DNA of 25,006 nucleotides from Ruminococcaceae bacterium UBA737. GTDB lineage: Bacteria > Bacillota > Clostridia > Oscillospirales > Acutalibacteraceae. The DNA is taken from contig DBKZ01000075.1 of the NCBI GenBank assembly GCA_002297415.1, positions 7,800-32,805 on the forward strand. Reading direction: 5' to 3'. Position 1 is the first letter of the stretch; the number at the start of each line of letters is the position of its first letter. The notes under the pieces were generated by a model, which saw nothing but the letters and a program-made list of their open reading frames with translations, searched no databases and was not told the DNA's origin. The position numbers were made by a program, and so were the translations under genes. Of the stretch, positions 7,062-15,580 are shown one piece after another.

Positions 7062-8603
7062 TTATTTTATTATCTTTTTTAAAGCTTTAGTAAATTTATT
7101 GTAATCCGAAAGGGTAATGTTTCCTTTATCCTGTCCGTTTACAAGCGCTTTATATCTTGTTGCGGAGATCTGAGAAAAGGCAATATCAATATCGCTTCTG
7201 TTATCCGCAAATTTAAGCTTTACTGCGCAATCGGTTTTTTCCGCGTTTGCCGTCTGATAATCGGTAACGCAAAGACCGACGAAAACGGAATAAAAATCCT
7301 GAAATTCAGATTCTTTGATTTTCTTGCCGTTTAATTTAATTTCAAAGCTTGTTTCGCCCGAATCGTTTTCGGAAGAGGAAACCGAGAAATTATAATTTTG
7401 TCCGTCAAACGAGACATCGAATTCCGAAAGCGACGAAAGCATATAGGGGGCAATCATTTTAAGATAATAATCCTCCGCCTTTGTACCGACTACCGAAAGA
7501 TACTCGTTGCTTACTTTTTTAACGATTTTACTTTCATCGTTAATTACGGCGCAGTACTCATTGTCAACCTTAGAAATTTTAAAGGTTTTCTTTTCTCCCG
7601 CGGCAGAAACCGAAACTATGTAATCGGGACTGTCAAGCCCGAATTTTTTAAGTGTTTCAGGGGTGACATCAAGCGAATATGCGCCGGCAACCGTAGTCGA
7701 GGAGCTGAAAAGCTGTAAAAGCTTATCGGTATTATCGGCAAAGCCCGAAATCGGAGAAACGGTTATAAACGGCGCCGCCGTGGAGGAGCTTTCGTCGGTA
7801 TTAGGTTTGATAACAAGCGGCTTTTCGAAGCTTTTACCCGAAACCGACAGCTCATCGAACGAGGAAAGAGTTCCCGAAGAGGATTTATATGAGGAAATAT
7901 CCGCGCTGAATGCCGCCGCCTCAAAGCTTGAAGAATCGGCAAGTTCTAAAAGCTCAAAATCAAAGCCTGTAACCGCGCTGTCCTTTACAAGATAAATCTT
8001 ATCGCCCGTTTCCGAGGACGAAAAATAATATCCGTCATTACTGAGCGCGGTATTCCCTACAAATAGAGAATAGGTGCTGCCGTCGTCAAGAGTGACATTA
8101 ACCGTAAAAGTAGGTGTATCAAGTCCGCATTCCGCCGCCGACATTTTTTCAATTTCTCTGTCCGCCGAAACGGTTGCGGCACTGCTTACGATATTTCCTA
8201 CGGCAGACGAGTCTGTAAGCGACTCATCGACGCCCGAAACGCACCATTTGACGGTATCCGAAGAGGAATTGTCGGAAGACGGCTCCGTTTTTTTATAAAA
8301 GGAAAAGCTTCCGTTTTTATTTTTAACCTCAACCGTAGTTATATCCGACTGGGAATGGGCTATAACCTCAATTTGCTTTGAATCGGAAGAGGAATTATCG
8401 GTATCCTTAGGCTTTATTTTTAATTTAACGGTAACCGCGGCGGCGACTATAAGCCCTACGGCGAGAACGCCTGAGCAGAGGGCTATAATTCTTCTGCTCT
8501 TAGCGCTTAGCCTTTTTTCTTTTACGGTTTTTTCGGCAGGGTCGGAAAAAATACTTGAATTTTCTTCCTCTGTTTTATTTTCTTCATCAAAAAAATCGCT
8601 CAT
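7062..8603 (-). CDS. DUF4340 domain membrane protein of the ABC operon
   Basis: A 513-residue protein with an acidic cytoplasmic N-terminus, one membrane helix (about residues 40-62, ALCSGVLAVGLIVAAAVTV) and a large, serine-rich outer domain. Blocks such as KWCVSGVDESLTDSSAVGNI, CGLDTPTFTVNVTLDDGSTY and LFVGN are typical of the DUF4340 repeat, which commonly accompanies GldG-type ABC components. Its ATG overlaps the stop of the GldG-like gene (ATGA), so the two are translationally coupled. Its biochemical role is not known. It is the last gene of the operon and is followed by a strong terminator. Confidence 0.83.
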   Translation of the reverse strand: MSDFFDEENKTEEENSSIFSDPAEKTVKEKRLSAKSRRIIALCSGVLAVGLIVAAAVTVKLKIKPKDTDNSSSDSKQIEVIAHSQSDITTVEVKNKNGSFSFYKKTEPSSDNSSSDTVKWCVSGVDESLTDSSAVGNIVSSAATVSADREIEKMSAAECGLDTPTFTVNVTLDDGSTYSLFVGNTALSNDGYYFSSSETGDKIYLVKDSAVTGFDFELLELADSSSFEAAAFSADISSYKSSSGTLSSFDELSVSGKSFEKPLVIKPNTDESSSTAAPFITVSPISGFADNTDKLLQLFSSSTTVAGAYSLDVTPETLKKFGLDSPDYIVSVSAAGEKKTFKISKVDNEYCAVINDESKIVKKVSNEYLSVVGTKAEDYYLKMIAPYMLSSLSEFDVSFDGQNYNFSVSSSENDSGETSFEIKLNGKKIKESEFQDFYSVFVGLCVTDYQTANAEKTDCAVKLKFADNRSDIDIAFSQISATRYKALVNGQDKGNITLSDYNKFTKALKKIIK

Positions 8604-10204
8604 TGCGCATTTCTTCTCCTGATATAAATTACAATTCCCGAAACAATTGTCAGAACGGGAATAAGGATAATAAAGAAGAATACTACCGCGGATTTTCCGC
8701 CGTTTGTTATTTTATCCTTATAGCTTTCGTTTTCAACGGTCTTGGTTACAAACTTAATATCGGTCGTTCCGACATCGGAATTCCTTTCGGTTACCGCAAG
8801 AACAACATCCTTATTGGCGCAGTTCTGATAATCAACCCATTCCGAGTTTATAAATTCGGAGCTTGAAAATACCGTAATATAGCTTGAAATCTCATTGCCG
8901 TCGCTGTCATAATCGGATTTCTTTGCTTCTATGGCAGTTGCAAAGGCGGCATAATCGTCTTCCTTTACGCTGTAATTCTCATCCGCGTCGGAAGGAACCT
9001 TAAAAGCGCCGTTATAAGCAGATACAAGAGCGGTTACGGTTACGGATTTATCGGCAGGGTCATCTGTAAGAAGCGGAACATTTTTACCTGTAAGACAGGT
9101 AGCACTGCTTAAAATTGCACCGTTAGTGTCAAGGCTGTAGCCCGTTGCAGGGTCGTTTCCGTAAGGATAAGCCGAGAAGGTTTTGCCCTCTTCGATAACT
9201 ATTCCGTAATCCGAGAGGAAGGAAGAAATATTCGGAAGATAGGGGCATGAGGAGTCGGCAAAATAAATCAAGCCTTTTTTAAGCTTTCCATCATTTTCAA
9301 GGAACGAGGAAAGAGCATTTATTTCCTGCTCGAAAAAGTCCTTCGAGGGGGCAATAATCGCTATTGCGTCAAAATCCGAGGAAACCGAGGTTATTATGCT
9401 GTCCGAAATAACCTGCGTTTCAAAATTATTATCCTTTAAAAGATTTTCATAGTTTTCAGTGCTGACATTATCGCTGTGACCCGTCAGAATTGCGATTTTC
9501 TTAGTCTCGGATGAGAGAACATAGGAAACGGCGCTTGTAAGTGATTTTTCGATATTATTTCCGGTTATCTGATAGGACGCGCCCATGCCGTAAGAAGCAT
9601 AGCCGGTTGAATCATAGGTTTCATAAATATCGTCAAATGAAACCTTTTTGCTTTTTGAGGTTTCTTTATTGTAGACGATAATATCGCCGTAAGCAGGGCT
9701 TAAATTTGAAAAACCGATTTCATTTGAAAGCTTACTGAACTCAGAGGAATTTATTTCCGCAAACTGCACCTTTATATTCTTATTCGCTTTTTTATATTCG
9801 TTTATAAGAGTGAGCGTCTGCGAAAAATAGCTTGAATCGGCGGTAACATTCTTATTTTGGCACCAATAATTAGTCATATAATAAGAATAATTATCCTCAT
9901 CGGAGCAGACAAGAATATTGACCTTCGAGTCAATTTTTTTAATATATTTTAAATTTTCCTCGCTTACGGTATTTGATTCATTCGGCGACATATTGAATTC
10001 AAGGCTTACTCTGTCGGAAAGAACGGAAACAAACCAATTGAAAAGAATAAGCACCGCCAGCACGATAACTATAAGCGCGGCAGAAAATCCGCCTTTTTTC
10101 AGAGCATACTGATTTTTAAGCTTTTTTAATTTCTTTTCTTTCTTTTCTTTTTTCTTTTTGGGCAAGGTTTCTTTTACAATTTCATTTGTATTATTATTTT
10201 CCAT
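8600..10204 (-). CDS. GldG-like ABC transporter auxiliary protein
   Basis: A 534-residue protein with a very lysine-rich cytoplasmic N-terminus, a membrane helix near residues 41-61 (FSAALIVIVLAVLILFNWFV), a large extracytoplasmic domain and a second helix close to the C-terminus (VVFFFIILIPVLTIVSGIVI) followed by RRR. This is the architecture of the ABC_transp_aux/GldG family. The start at ATG 10202-10204 is supported by GGAGG (10213-10217) 8 nt upstream; a longer frame upstream has no such site. In Bacteroidota GldG works with GldA and GldF in gliding and secretion; in Clostridia the substrate is unknown. Confidence 0.82.
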   Translation of the reverse strand: MENNNTNEIVKETLPKKKKEKKEKKLKKLKNQYALKKGGFSAALIVIVLAVLILFNWFVSVLSDRVSLEFNMSPNESNTVSEENLKYIKKIDSKVNILVCSDEDNYSYYMTNYWCQNKNVTADSSYFSQTLTLINEYKKANKNIKVQFAEINSSEFSKLSNEIGFSNLSPAYGDIIVYNKETSKSKKVSFDDIYETYDSTGYASYGMGASYQITGNNIEKSLTSAVSYVLSSETKKIAILTGHSDNVSTENYENLLKDNNFETQVISDSIITSVSSDFDAIAIIAPSKDFFEQEINALSSFLENDGKLKKGLIYFADSSCPYLPNISSFLSDYGIVIEEGKTFSAYPYGNDPATGYSLDTNGAILSSATCLTGKNVPLLTDDPADKSVTVTALVSAYNGAFKVPSDADENYSVKEDDYAAFATAIEAKKSDYDSDGNEISSYITVFSSSEFINSEWVDYQNCANKDVVLAVTERNSDVGTTDIKFVTKTVENESYKDKITNGGKSAVVFFFIILIPVLTIVSGIVIYIRRRNAQ

Positions 10205-10220
10205 ACTAAAAACCTCCTTT

Positions 10221-10988
10221 TTAAGCCCATCTGCGCTTTTCAAGCGAACGGACGGACAAAAACAGGAATACCGCCGAGGCGCTCAAAAAGTAAATCACAT
10301 TAGGAACCGAGAATACAGGCTCCGCAAAGCTTGTTATTCTTTCTTCTATATTTATCGCGCTTAAAAATTTCTGAACGCATGTGATTAAAACATTCAGGAA
10401 TTTATTCGCGAGATTGACAAGTCCGCTTGTCGACGAAGTGCTTCTTTTTGTAACGGCGCTTGAAAGATTACCGCTTACCGAAACTATGAACACAACAACA
10501 TACATCATAAACGCGCTTACTACGGGACTTTCGGTGAGCGACGAAACAAACATACCTACCGATATGAAAGCGGCGCCCATAAGCAGAATTCCGAAAAGCG
10601 AATAAAGATAGCTTAAAATATTGACCGATACATAGCTTGCGGAAATTATTTCAAATATAACCGTCGGCGCAAAGGCAATAGCATAAAGGGTGAACGCGGC
10701 AAGAAATTTGCCCATAACAATTCCGGTAAGGCTGACAGGAGCGGTGAGAAGCACCTGATCTGTCTTATTCCTGCGCTCCTCGCTGAGCAGTCGCATGGTT
10801 ATAATCGGCACGGTAAATTCAACTATTGAATACATGGCAATTATAAGCACGGAAATTTCGGGACTGCCGTTTAAATAAAGATATTCATAATAAAAAATTC
10901 CGAGTATCAGATAATATGCCGCAAGAACGACAAAACCGAGCGGCGTATTGAAATACGCTTTAAGCTCTCTTTTAAAAACAGCCTTCAT
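10221..10988 (-). CDS. ABC-2 type permease (GldF-like)
   Basis: A 255-residue protein with six predicted membrane helices. It begins MKAVFKRELKAYFNTPLGFV and contains RLLSEERRNKTDQVLLTAPV between helices two and three, the hallmark of ABC-2 permeases of the NosY/GldF type. Its ATG overlaps the stop codon of the ATPase gene (ATGA at 10985-10988). It should form the membrane channel for the ATPase encoded just upstream. Confidence 0.9.
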   Translation of the reverse strand: MKAVFKRELKAYFNTPLGFVVLAAYYLILGIFYYEYLYLNGSPEISVLIIAMYSIVEFTVPIITMRLLSEERRNKTDQVLLTAPVSLTGIVMGKFLAAFTLYAIAFAPTVIFEIISASYVSVNILSYLYSLFGILLMGAAFISVGMFVSSLTESPVVSAFMMYVVVFIVSVSGNLSSAVTKRSTSSTSGLVNLANKFLNVLITCVQKFLSAINIEERITSFAEPVFSVPNVIYFLSASAVFLFLSVRSLEKRRWA

Positions 10989-12007
10989 GCTTCATCCCCG
11001 CTTTCTTCCGTTTCGTTTTCGGCTTCCGTTTTCTCTTCTTCGGCTATTCCTAAAAGCCTTTTAGCCTCCGAATTATCGGAAACCTCTGTAAGCTTTAAGA
11101 AAATTCTTTCCAAAGACAGCCTGTTATCGCTGAGGCTTAATATCGTTTTTCCTCTCTCGGTTACTCTTTTAAAAACAGCCGCTCTTATATCAGCTCCGTT
11201 TTCGGGGGTAATCAAAAAGTCAAAGCTTCCCTTTTCCATGCTTCCGAGGCTCTCGACCGAGGCGACATCCTTTATACCCATAAGGGCTTTTTTCATATCC
11301 TCTTCCTCGCAGACTATTCTCGCGGTCACGGATTTATCAGCGGAAAGTCTCTCAGAAAGATTTGACAGCATATCGTCCGCCACTATCTGTCCGCGGTTTA
11401 TTATAATCACTCTTTTACATACCGCCTGAATTTCCGAAAGGATATGAGACGAAAGAATAATCGTATGGTTTTTGCCGAGCTTTGAAATAAGATTTCTTAT
11501 CTCGATTATCTGTTTCGGGTCAAGTCCGACAGTCGGCTCGTCAAGAATAAGTATATCGGGGTTTCCGATAAGCGCCGCCGCAAAGCCGACGCGCTGTCTG
11601 TAGCCCTTAGAAAGGTTCTTTATAAGGCGGTTTTTCACATTATCAATTTTAACCAGCCTTTCAACCTCTTCGATATGTGCGTTCTTAGGGAATTTGACCT
11701 TTTTAAGGTCATAAATAAAGCTTAAATATTCCCTGACCTTCATATCATTATAAAGGGGCGGGATTTCCGGAAGATATCCTATTCTTTTCTTCGCCTGTTC
11801 GGGTTCCTCGGAAATATCAAACCCGTCAACCGTAACGTTTCCTCGGGTAAGTGAAAGGTAGCCGGTGATAATATTCATTATAGTTGATTTTCCGGCACCG
11901 TTAGGTCCTAAAAAGCCGACAATCTCACCCTTGCCGATGGAAAAGCTAACATTATCCACCGCAAGAAAGCTGCCGTATCTTTTACTAAGACCGCTGACTT
12001 CTATCAT
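10985..12007 (-). CDS. ABC transporter ATP-binding protein (GldA-like)
   Basis: A 340-residue ATPase. Walker A is GPNGAGKST (residues 34-42), the signature is LSKGYRQ (132-138) and Walker B is ILILDEP (152-158), followed by a conserved switch histidine in IILSSHI. A C-terminal extension of about 120 residues ends in a Glu-rich tail. ATG 12005-12007 is preferred over ATG 12011-12013 because GGAGGA (12014-12019) would touch the latter but sits 6 nt from the former. It is the first gene of a four-gene coupled operon (ATPase, permease, GldG-like, DUF4340) that resembles the GldAFG system. The exported or regulated substrate is unknown. Confidence 0.93.
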   Translation of the reverse strand: MIEVSGLSKRYGSFLAVDNVSFSIGKGEIVGFLGPNGAGKSTIMNIITGYLSLTRGNVTVDGFDISEEPEQAKKRIGYLPEIPPLYNDMKVREYLSFIYDLKKVKFPKNAHIEEVERLVKIDNVKNRLIKNLSKGYRQRVGFAAALIGNPDILILDEPTVGLDPKQIIEIRNLISKLGKNHTIILSSHILSEIQAVCKRVIIINRGQIVADDMLSNLSERLSADKSVTARIVCEEEDMKKALMGIKDVASVESLGSMEKGSFDFLITPENGADIRAAVFKRVTERGKTILSLSDNRLSLERIFLKLTEVSDNSEAKRLLGIAEEEKTEAENETEESGDEA

Positions 12008-12037
12008 TGCCATTCCTCCAAAGCAAATTTTTAACTT

Positions 12038-12046
12038 ATTTTACCA
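12038..12046 (-). promoter_or_regulatory. Candidate extended -10 promoter of the ABC operon
   Basis: TGG-TAAAAT on the minus strand, about 30 nt before the ATPase start. There is no clear -35 at 17 nt, so only the extended -10 supports it. Confidence 0.4.
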
Positions 12047-12085
12047 TAAAAAAAAGTACAAATTATGAATAATTGTTAAACAATG

Positions 12086-12110
12086 AAAAAAGCGCGGATA
12101 AATTCCGCGC
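12086..12110 (-). terminator. Rho-independent terminator after the Asp23-family gene
   Basis: A perfect 7-bp stem GCGCGGA/TCCGCGC (12092-12098 with 12104-12110), a 5-nt loop and six T (12086-12091) on the minus strand. It ends the spoIIIA/Asp23 transcripts and separates them from the ABC operon. Confidence 0.9.
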
Positions 12111-12128
12111 AAAAAAGTTTTTGTTTAA

Positions 12129-12488
12129 TTAGTTTTCTTCTGTTTGTAAGTCATTTTTAAGGCTGACATCGGCAACAATGACATTAACGCCTGTAACAAC
12201 CGTGCCGGTCATAGTCTGAATTTTATCCTTGACATTATTCTGAACATTCAAAGCGACTGTTTTCAAAGCCGCGTCCTCTTTGACCTTTATATAAACGGTG
12301 ATATGAACGGCACCGTTTATAATCTCGGCTTTAACGCCCTTAAATGCACTTTTAACCTTTATAACATCCTTGATATCCAAAGACTTTCTGCTCAGCTCTT
12401 CTACTCCGTCAACCTCCAAAGCGGCAATTTCAGCCATTTTTTCAAGAACCTCGGTGCTTACGGAAAGCTCTGTTTTATTGTCCTGCAT
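12129..12488 (-). CDS. Asp23/Gls24 family protein (YqhY-like)
   Basis: A 119-residue soluble protein that matches the Asp23/Gls24 pattern: VSTEVLEKMAEIAALEVDGV at the N-terminus, then AVHITVYIKVKEDAALKTVA and NVIVADVSL. A gene of this family (yqhY in Bacillus) commonly lies directly after spoIIIAH and before accBC or nusB. Members are linked to envelope stress or lipid homeostasis, but the exact function is unsettled. GGAGGA (12496-12501) lies 7 nt before the ATG. It has its own sigma-A-type promoter in the 64-nt gap after spoIIIAH, so it need not depend on sporulation control. Confidence 0.9.
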   Translation of the reverse strand: MQDNKTELSVSTEVLEKMAEIAALEVDGVEELSRKSLDIKDVIKVKSAFKGVKAEIINGAVHITVYIKVKEDAALKTVALNVQNNVKDKIQTMTGTVVTGVNVIVADVSLKNDLQTEEN

Positions 12489-12523
12489 TTATATTTCCTC
12501 CGTTTTCAATTGGATTTTAATTT

Positions 12524-12552
12524 AGTATACCATATTTTTTTTAAAATCACAA
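12524..12552 (-). promoter_or_regulatory. Sigma-A-type promoter of the Asp23-family gene
   Basis: On the minus strand TTGTGA (12547-12552), a 17-nt spacer ending in TGG, and TATACT (12524-12529). The -35 box directly abuts the spoIIIAH stop codon. Confidence 0.65.
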
Positions 12553-13110
12553 CTACTTTGAGGTAATTATTTTTATATTGGCAAGACCTATCTGCGTCTG
12601 AGAGGTTATAACATCCTGAATCTGCATGGTTTGAGCGGTTGTAAGACCGTTTGAGCTTACTACCACGGTAATATTATCGTCTCCCATAACCGCAACGCAT
12701 TTATTAAAGCCCTTTGCATTTAAAAGAGTCTCTATATTGTTTTCCCTTTCAATTCTTTTCGCGATTTCGCCGGCAATTTTTACCGCCTGCTGTTTATCCG
12801 CCTCGGTAAGCTTATCGTTATCAAGCATTTCGTCAATTTGCTTCTGAGCGTTTTTAAGAGCGGTTTCCCTGTTTTTTCTCGCCGCCGTGAAATAATCGGA
12901 AGTGCTGTCCGACGAGGTTTTTGAATTCTGCTGAGCCTTAGCAGAGGTCTGAACAGTCTTTGCCGACGAGGTCTGCGAAACATAGGACGCTTCGCCTAAA
13001 TATTTTTCCTTTGAAGTGAATTTCATATTAAGCCATACCGCCGCGCCCAAGGCTATCACCATAAGCACCAAAAGAGCCTGACCCTTTGTAAAAATTTTTA
13101 CTTTTTTCAT
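12553..13110 (-). CDS. spoIIIAH: Stage III sporulation protein AH
   Basis: A 185-residue protein with an N-terminal membrane anchor (about 9-27, GQALLVLMVIALGAAVWLNM), a Ser/Thr/Gln-rich linker and a C-terminal ring-building motif domain (LLNAKGFNKCVAVMGDDNIT... and ...TQIGLANIKII). SpoIIIAH sits in the mother-cell membrane around the forespore and binds forespore SpoIIQ, forming part of the A-Q feeding-tube complex. It starts 2 nt after the spoIIIAG stop, with GGAGG located inside the end of spoIIIAG. It is a little shorter than the Bacillus protein (218 aa). Confidence 0.93.
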   Translation of the reverse strand: MKKVKIFTKGQALLVLMVIALGAAVWLNMKFTSKEKYLGEASYVSQTSSAKTVQTSAKAQQNSKTSSDSTSDYFTAARKNRETALKNAQKQIDEMLDNDKLTEADKQQAVKIAGEIAKRIERENNIETLLNAKGFNKCVAVMGDDNITVVVSSNGLTTAQTMQIQDVITSQTQIGLANIKIITSK

Positions 13111-13112
13111 TT

Positions 13113-13658
13113 TTAATTACCTCCAGTTATATATACGCGTTTTTCTGTTATATTAAGCGCCGCCGTAACGGCGTTTTTTATACTCTCGGCTACCTGTTCG
13201 GAATTCCCGTTTTCACATATTACCGCCACTCCTCTTACCTGAGGCATAAGCTCAGACACCAAAAGCGGCTTTTCCGAGCCGTCCGACTCCTTTACGGTTA
13301 TGTAGGACTGAGTGACGCTTTCGCTTGACTGAGCGGATTTATCCTTGCCCGAGCTTGAAGATGTCTCGCTTTTTTTCTGATCGGCGTAGGTATATCTTAT
13401 TCCGCTGTCAAGAGTTATGATGACCGTAGGCTCGGGGTCACCCGAAAGCTCTCTTACCATAACCTTAACGCTGTTTTCAAGCTCTTTTTTATATTCCCCC
13501 GCGGTAACGCCGTCCTCCTTTGCCGCCGTCTCCTGCTTTTTTGAGGACTCGGGAATAAGCGAAGACAGGAAAATCAGCCCAATTCCGATAAATGCCGCTA
13601 TTATCAGAAATTTCGGATTTTTTATTTTATCGGTTATTTTTTTAAGCTTTTCATTCAT
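13113..13658 (-). CDS. spoIIIAG: Stage III sporulation protein AG
   Basis: A 181-residue protein with one N-terminal helix (about 17-34, FLIIAAFIGIGLIFLSSLIP) and an outer domain with family-typical PTVIITLDSGIRYTYADQKK, MPQVRGVAVICENG and AVTAALNITEKRVYI. In Bacillus SpoIIIAG assembles a large ring in the intermembrane space of the feeding-tube apparatus. Its start overlaps the last codons of spoIIIAF by 8 nt. Confidence 0.94.
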   Translation of the reverse strand: MNEKLKKITDKIKNPKFLIIAAFIGIGLIFLSSLIPESSKKQETAAKEDGVTAGEYKKELENSVKVMVRELSGDPEPTVIITLDSGIRYTYADQKKSETSSSSGKDKSAQSSESVTQSYITVKESDGSEKPLLVSELMPQVRGVAVICENGNSEQVAESIKNAVTAALNITEKRVYITGGN

Positions 13659-14076
13659 TTATTACTTCCACCTCTAAAATGCCGTCGGGAGAAATTATTT
13701 CCTTAATTTTTTCAGGGTCTTCGTCCGAAAATACCGTAACCTTAGTAATATTTATGCTGCCGTCTTCGAGTTTATCCGTAATAACCTCAATTTTTTTAAA
13801 AGTTATGCCCCCTTTGCCGAGAGCGGTTTTAAAAACCTGCTTCGCAGAATCTTTTGAAAACTGCGAAATATCGGAGATTTCGAACTCCTGCGTATTAAGA
13901 TTAAGGTCAAGCTTTGTAATGCTTATTATGCTTGAAAGAGTGCAAAGAAGAACGGTCAGCGCAAAAACATATCTTACAGGCTTTTCGAAAGACCCCTTGG
14001 GGCTTAAAATGAAAAGTCCTCCTAAGGTACAGCAAAGCGTACAGAAAACCGTTATAAAGCCTTTTAGCGCCGTCAT
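13651..14076 (-). CDS. spoIIIAF: Stage III sporulation protein AF
   Basis: A 141-residue protein with two N-terminal membrane helices (about 5-25 and 35-52) and a small C-terminal domain (KKIEVITDKLEDGSINITKV). This fits SpoIIIAF, whose C-terminal part has a ring-building fold. It is shorter than the Bacillus protein (about 206 aa). Its ATG overlaps the spoIIIAE stop (ATGA at 14073-14076). Confidence 0.88.
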   Translation of the reverse strand: MTALKGFITVFCTLCCTLGGLFILSPKGSFEKPVRYVFALTVLLCTLSSIISITKLDLNLNTQEFEISDISQFSKDSAKQVFKTALGKGGITFKKIEVITDKLEDGSINITKVTVFSDEDPEKIKEIISPDGILEVEVINE

Positions 14077-15188
14077 ACCGTTTTACCTGCCCCTATCACA
14101 ATACTTAAAGCTATCACAAACATACAAAGCGTTATAAGAAGCACCGCGGAAATTACCGAAAAGACCGAATCAAACGCCTTTAAAAGCGACGAGGTTTTAG
14201 GAAGCGAAAACAGGTCGCTTATAATTCCCGTTATAAGAAAAACCGCCCGCCACATAAGAATTTCACAAAGCACCGGCAAGGCAATAATCACAAGCGCCGC
14301 AATAGCATAAGCCCCCACCGACGAGCGGATTACCGAAACCGAAGCCGCAACCGCCGATGCCGCCTCGGCAAGAGTTGCCCCCGCAACGGGAACGCATGTG
14401 CCGACTATAAATTTAGTAGTTTTAAGCCCCACCGTATCTGCGGCACTGCTTAAAACCGACTGAATTCCCAAAATTCCCAAAAAAACGGTCGAAGCAAGCG
14501 ACATTATCCACAGCGCCGCATTTTTAACCGATTTTGCAAGCGCGGATTTTTCCGTGAGCGGAGAAACGGCGGAGCTTACCGAAAGCGCCGTATATCCGCT
14601 CATTAAAGGAATAGTTATGAATGTGCAAACGGCGCTTACCCCCTGCGCCGCACCCAAAAGCAAGGCGCCCGAGGCAAATGAGGTTGCAGTCTTTCCCGAT
14701 ACCGCAACAATTGATGTAAAAATCGGAATAAAGGCGAGCATAAAGTCCGTTATGGCTTTAACGGCTGTATTTGCTGCGGCGGCGGACGAAAGAACATCCT
14801 TTATGCTTACCGCGGCAATACATAAGGTCCCCGCAAAAATCGCAGGAGCCATATTAGCGTCGGGCTTATTAAAGGACGACGCGGCGGAAAGCGCAAGAAT
14901 AATTCCGAGAAGCAAAAAAAGCGCCTTAATCGGTCTTTTTATACCGCTTTTAAAAAAGGTGAAAATATGCTTAAAAAAGTCTTTAGGCTGCATATCAAAA
15001 GATAATTTTCCGTTTTCAATATCTATTCCGAATTCTTCCATATAATTTCTTGTGCTGTCATCAAGAGAATATTTGAGGCTGTCCGCTCCGAAATCAATAT
15101 TTTCATCATTTCCCTCTGCCTTTGAGCTCAGGCTGAAAAAGCTTAAAAAAGCCATTAAAACGAAAAGAAACAAAACCCTTTTTTTCAT
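14073..15188 (-). CDS. spoIIIAE: Stage III sporulation protein AE
   Basis: A 371-residue polytopic membrane protein with a cleavable-looking signal peptide (MKKRVLFLFVLMAFLSFFSL) and a long series of small-residue-rich helices (for example GALLLGAAQGVSAVCTFITI). SpoIIIAE is the large membrane component of the A-Q complex. ATG 15186-15188 is chosen because it overlaps the spoIIIAD stop (ATGA) and yields the signal peptide; a longer in-frame extension to 15260 runs through spoIIIAD and lacks these features. Confidence 0.93.
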   Translation of the reverse strand: MKKRVLFLFVLMAFLSFFSLSSKAEGNDENIDFGADSLKYSLDDSTRNYMEEFGIDIENGKLSFDMQPKDFFKHIFTFFKSGIKRPIKALFLLLGIILALSAASSFNKPDANMAPAIFAGTLCIAAVSIKDVLSSAAAANTAVKAITDFMLAFIPIFTSIVAVSGKTATSFASGALLLGAAQGVSAVCTFITIPLMSGYTALSVSSAVSPLTEKSALAKSVKNAALWIMSLASTVFLGILGIQSVLSSAADTVGLKTTKFIVGTCVPVAGATLAEAASAVAASVSVIRSSVGAYAIAALVIIALPVLCEILMWRAVFLITGIISDLFSLPKTSSLLKAFDSVFSVISAVLLITLCMFVIALSIVIGAGKTV

Positions 15189-15580
15189 ATTCCCGCCACC
15201 TCTAAAGCAATTTTGAGAAGTGAAACGATCATCGGAATACAAAGAGCGAACACCGCGCATTTCCCCGCAAGCTCCGCCTTTAAAGCCAGAGCGCTTTGCC
15301 CCGCGTCACGGCAGGTATCGGCGGCAAATGCAGAAATATAAGATATTCCGAGAGCTTTTAAAACGGTTTCAAAGCATGAAATATCAAGATTTGCTCCCGA
15401 AAACGCGCTTTTAACGGTTTTGATTACGGGAGAAAATCCGTTTACAAGCATTAAAACCGATACAATTCCTCACGATACCGCAACCAAAACCGCAAGCTCG
15501 GGACGGTAATTTTTCAAAAAGGAAGAAAGCAGAGCCGTTATAAGCAAAATTATCAGTATTTTAACAAAATAACCGCTCAC
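15185..15580 (-). pseudogene. spoIIIAD: Stage III sporulation protein AD with an in-frame TGA
   Basis: The full frame runs from GTG 15578-15580 (overlapping the spoIIIAC stop as GTGA) to TGA 15185-15187, 132 codons, the usual SpoIIIAD length. It is interrupted by TGA at 15470-15472, codon 37, in the context ELAVLVAVS-stop-GIVSVLMLVN. Protein similarity continues in the same frame on both sides, so this is a point nonsense change and not an indel. The part after the stop (FETVLKALGISYISAFAADT, GQSALALKAELAGKCAVFAL) is typical of the family, a small membrane protein of the A-Q complex. Re-initiation at ATG 15449-15451 would give 88 residues lacking the first helix. Assembly error is a possible explanation. 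Confidence 0.85.
15470..15472 (-). other. In-frame stop codon within spoIIIAD
   Basis: TGA on the minus strand. A single base change would convert it to GGA (Gly) or TCA (Ser), either compatible with a small-residue helix. Other genes here, including spoIIIAC and the GldG-like gene, use TGA as a normal stop. Confidence 0.85.

Noticed and set aside
15189..15260. N-terminal extension of spoIIIAE
   Set aside because: It runs within spoIIIAD; the ATGA overlap start gives a proper signal peptide.
15470..15472. TGA in spoIIIAD as selenocysteine or a recoded amino acid
   Set aside because: No selenocysteine-insertion hairpin is evident, a membrane helix in SpoIIIAD has no use for Sec, and TGA serves as the stop codon of several other genes in the window.
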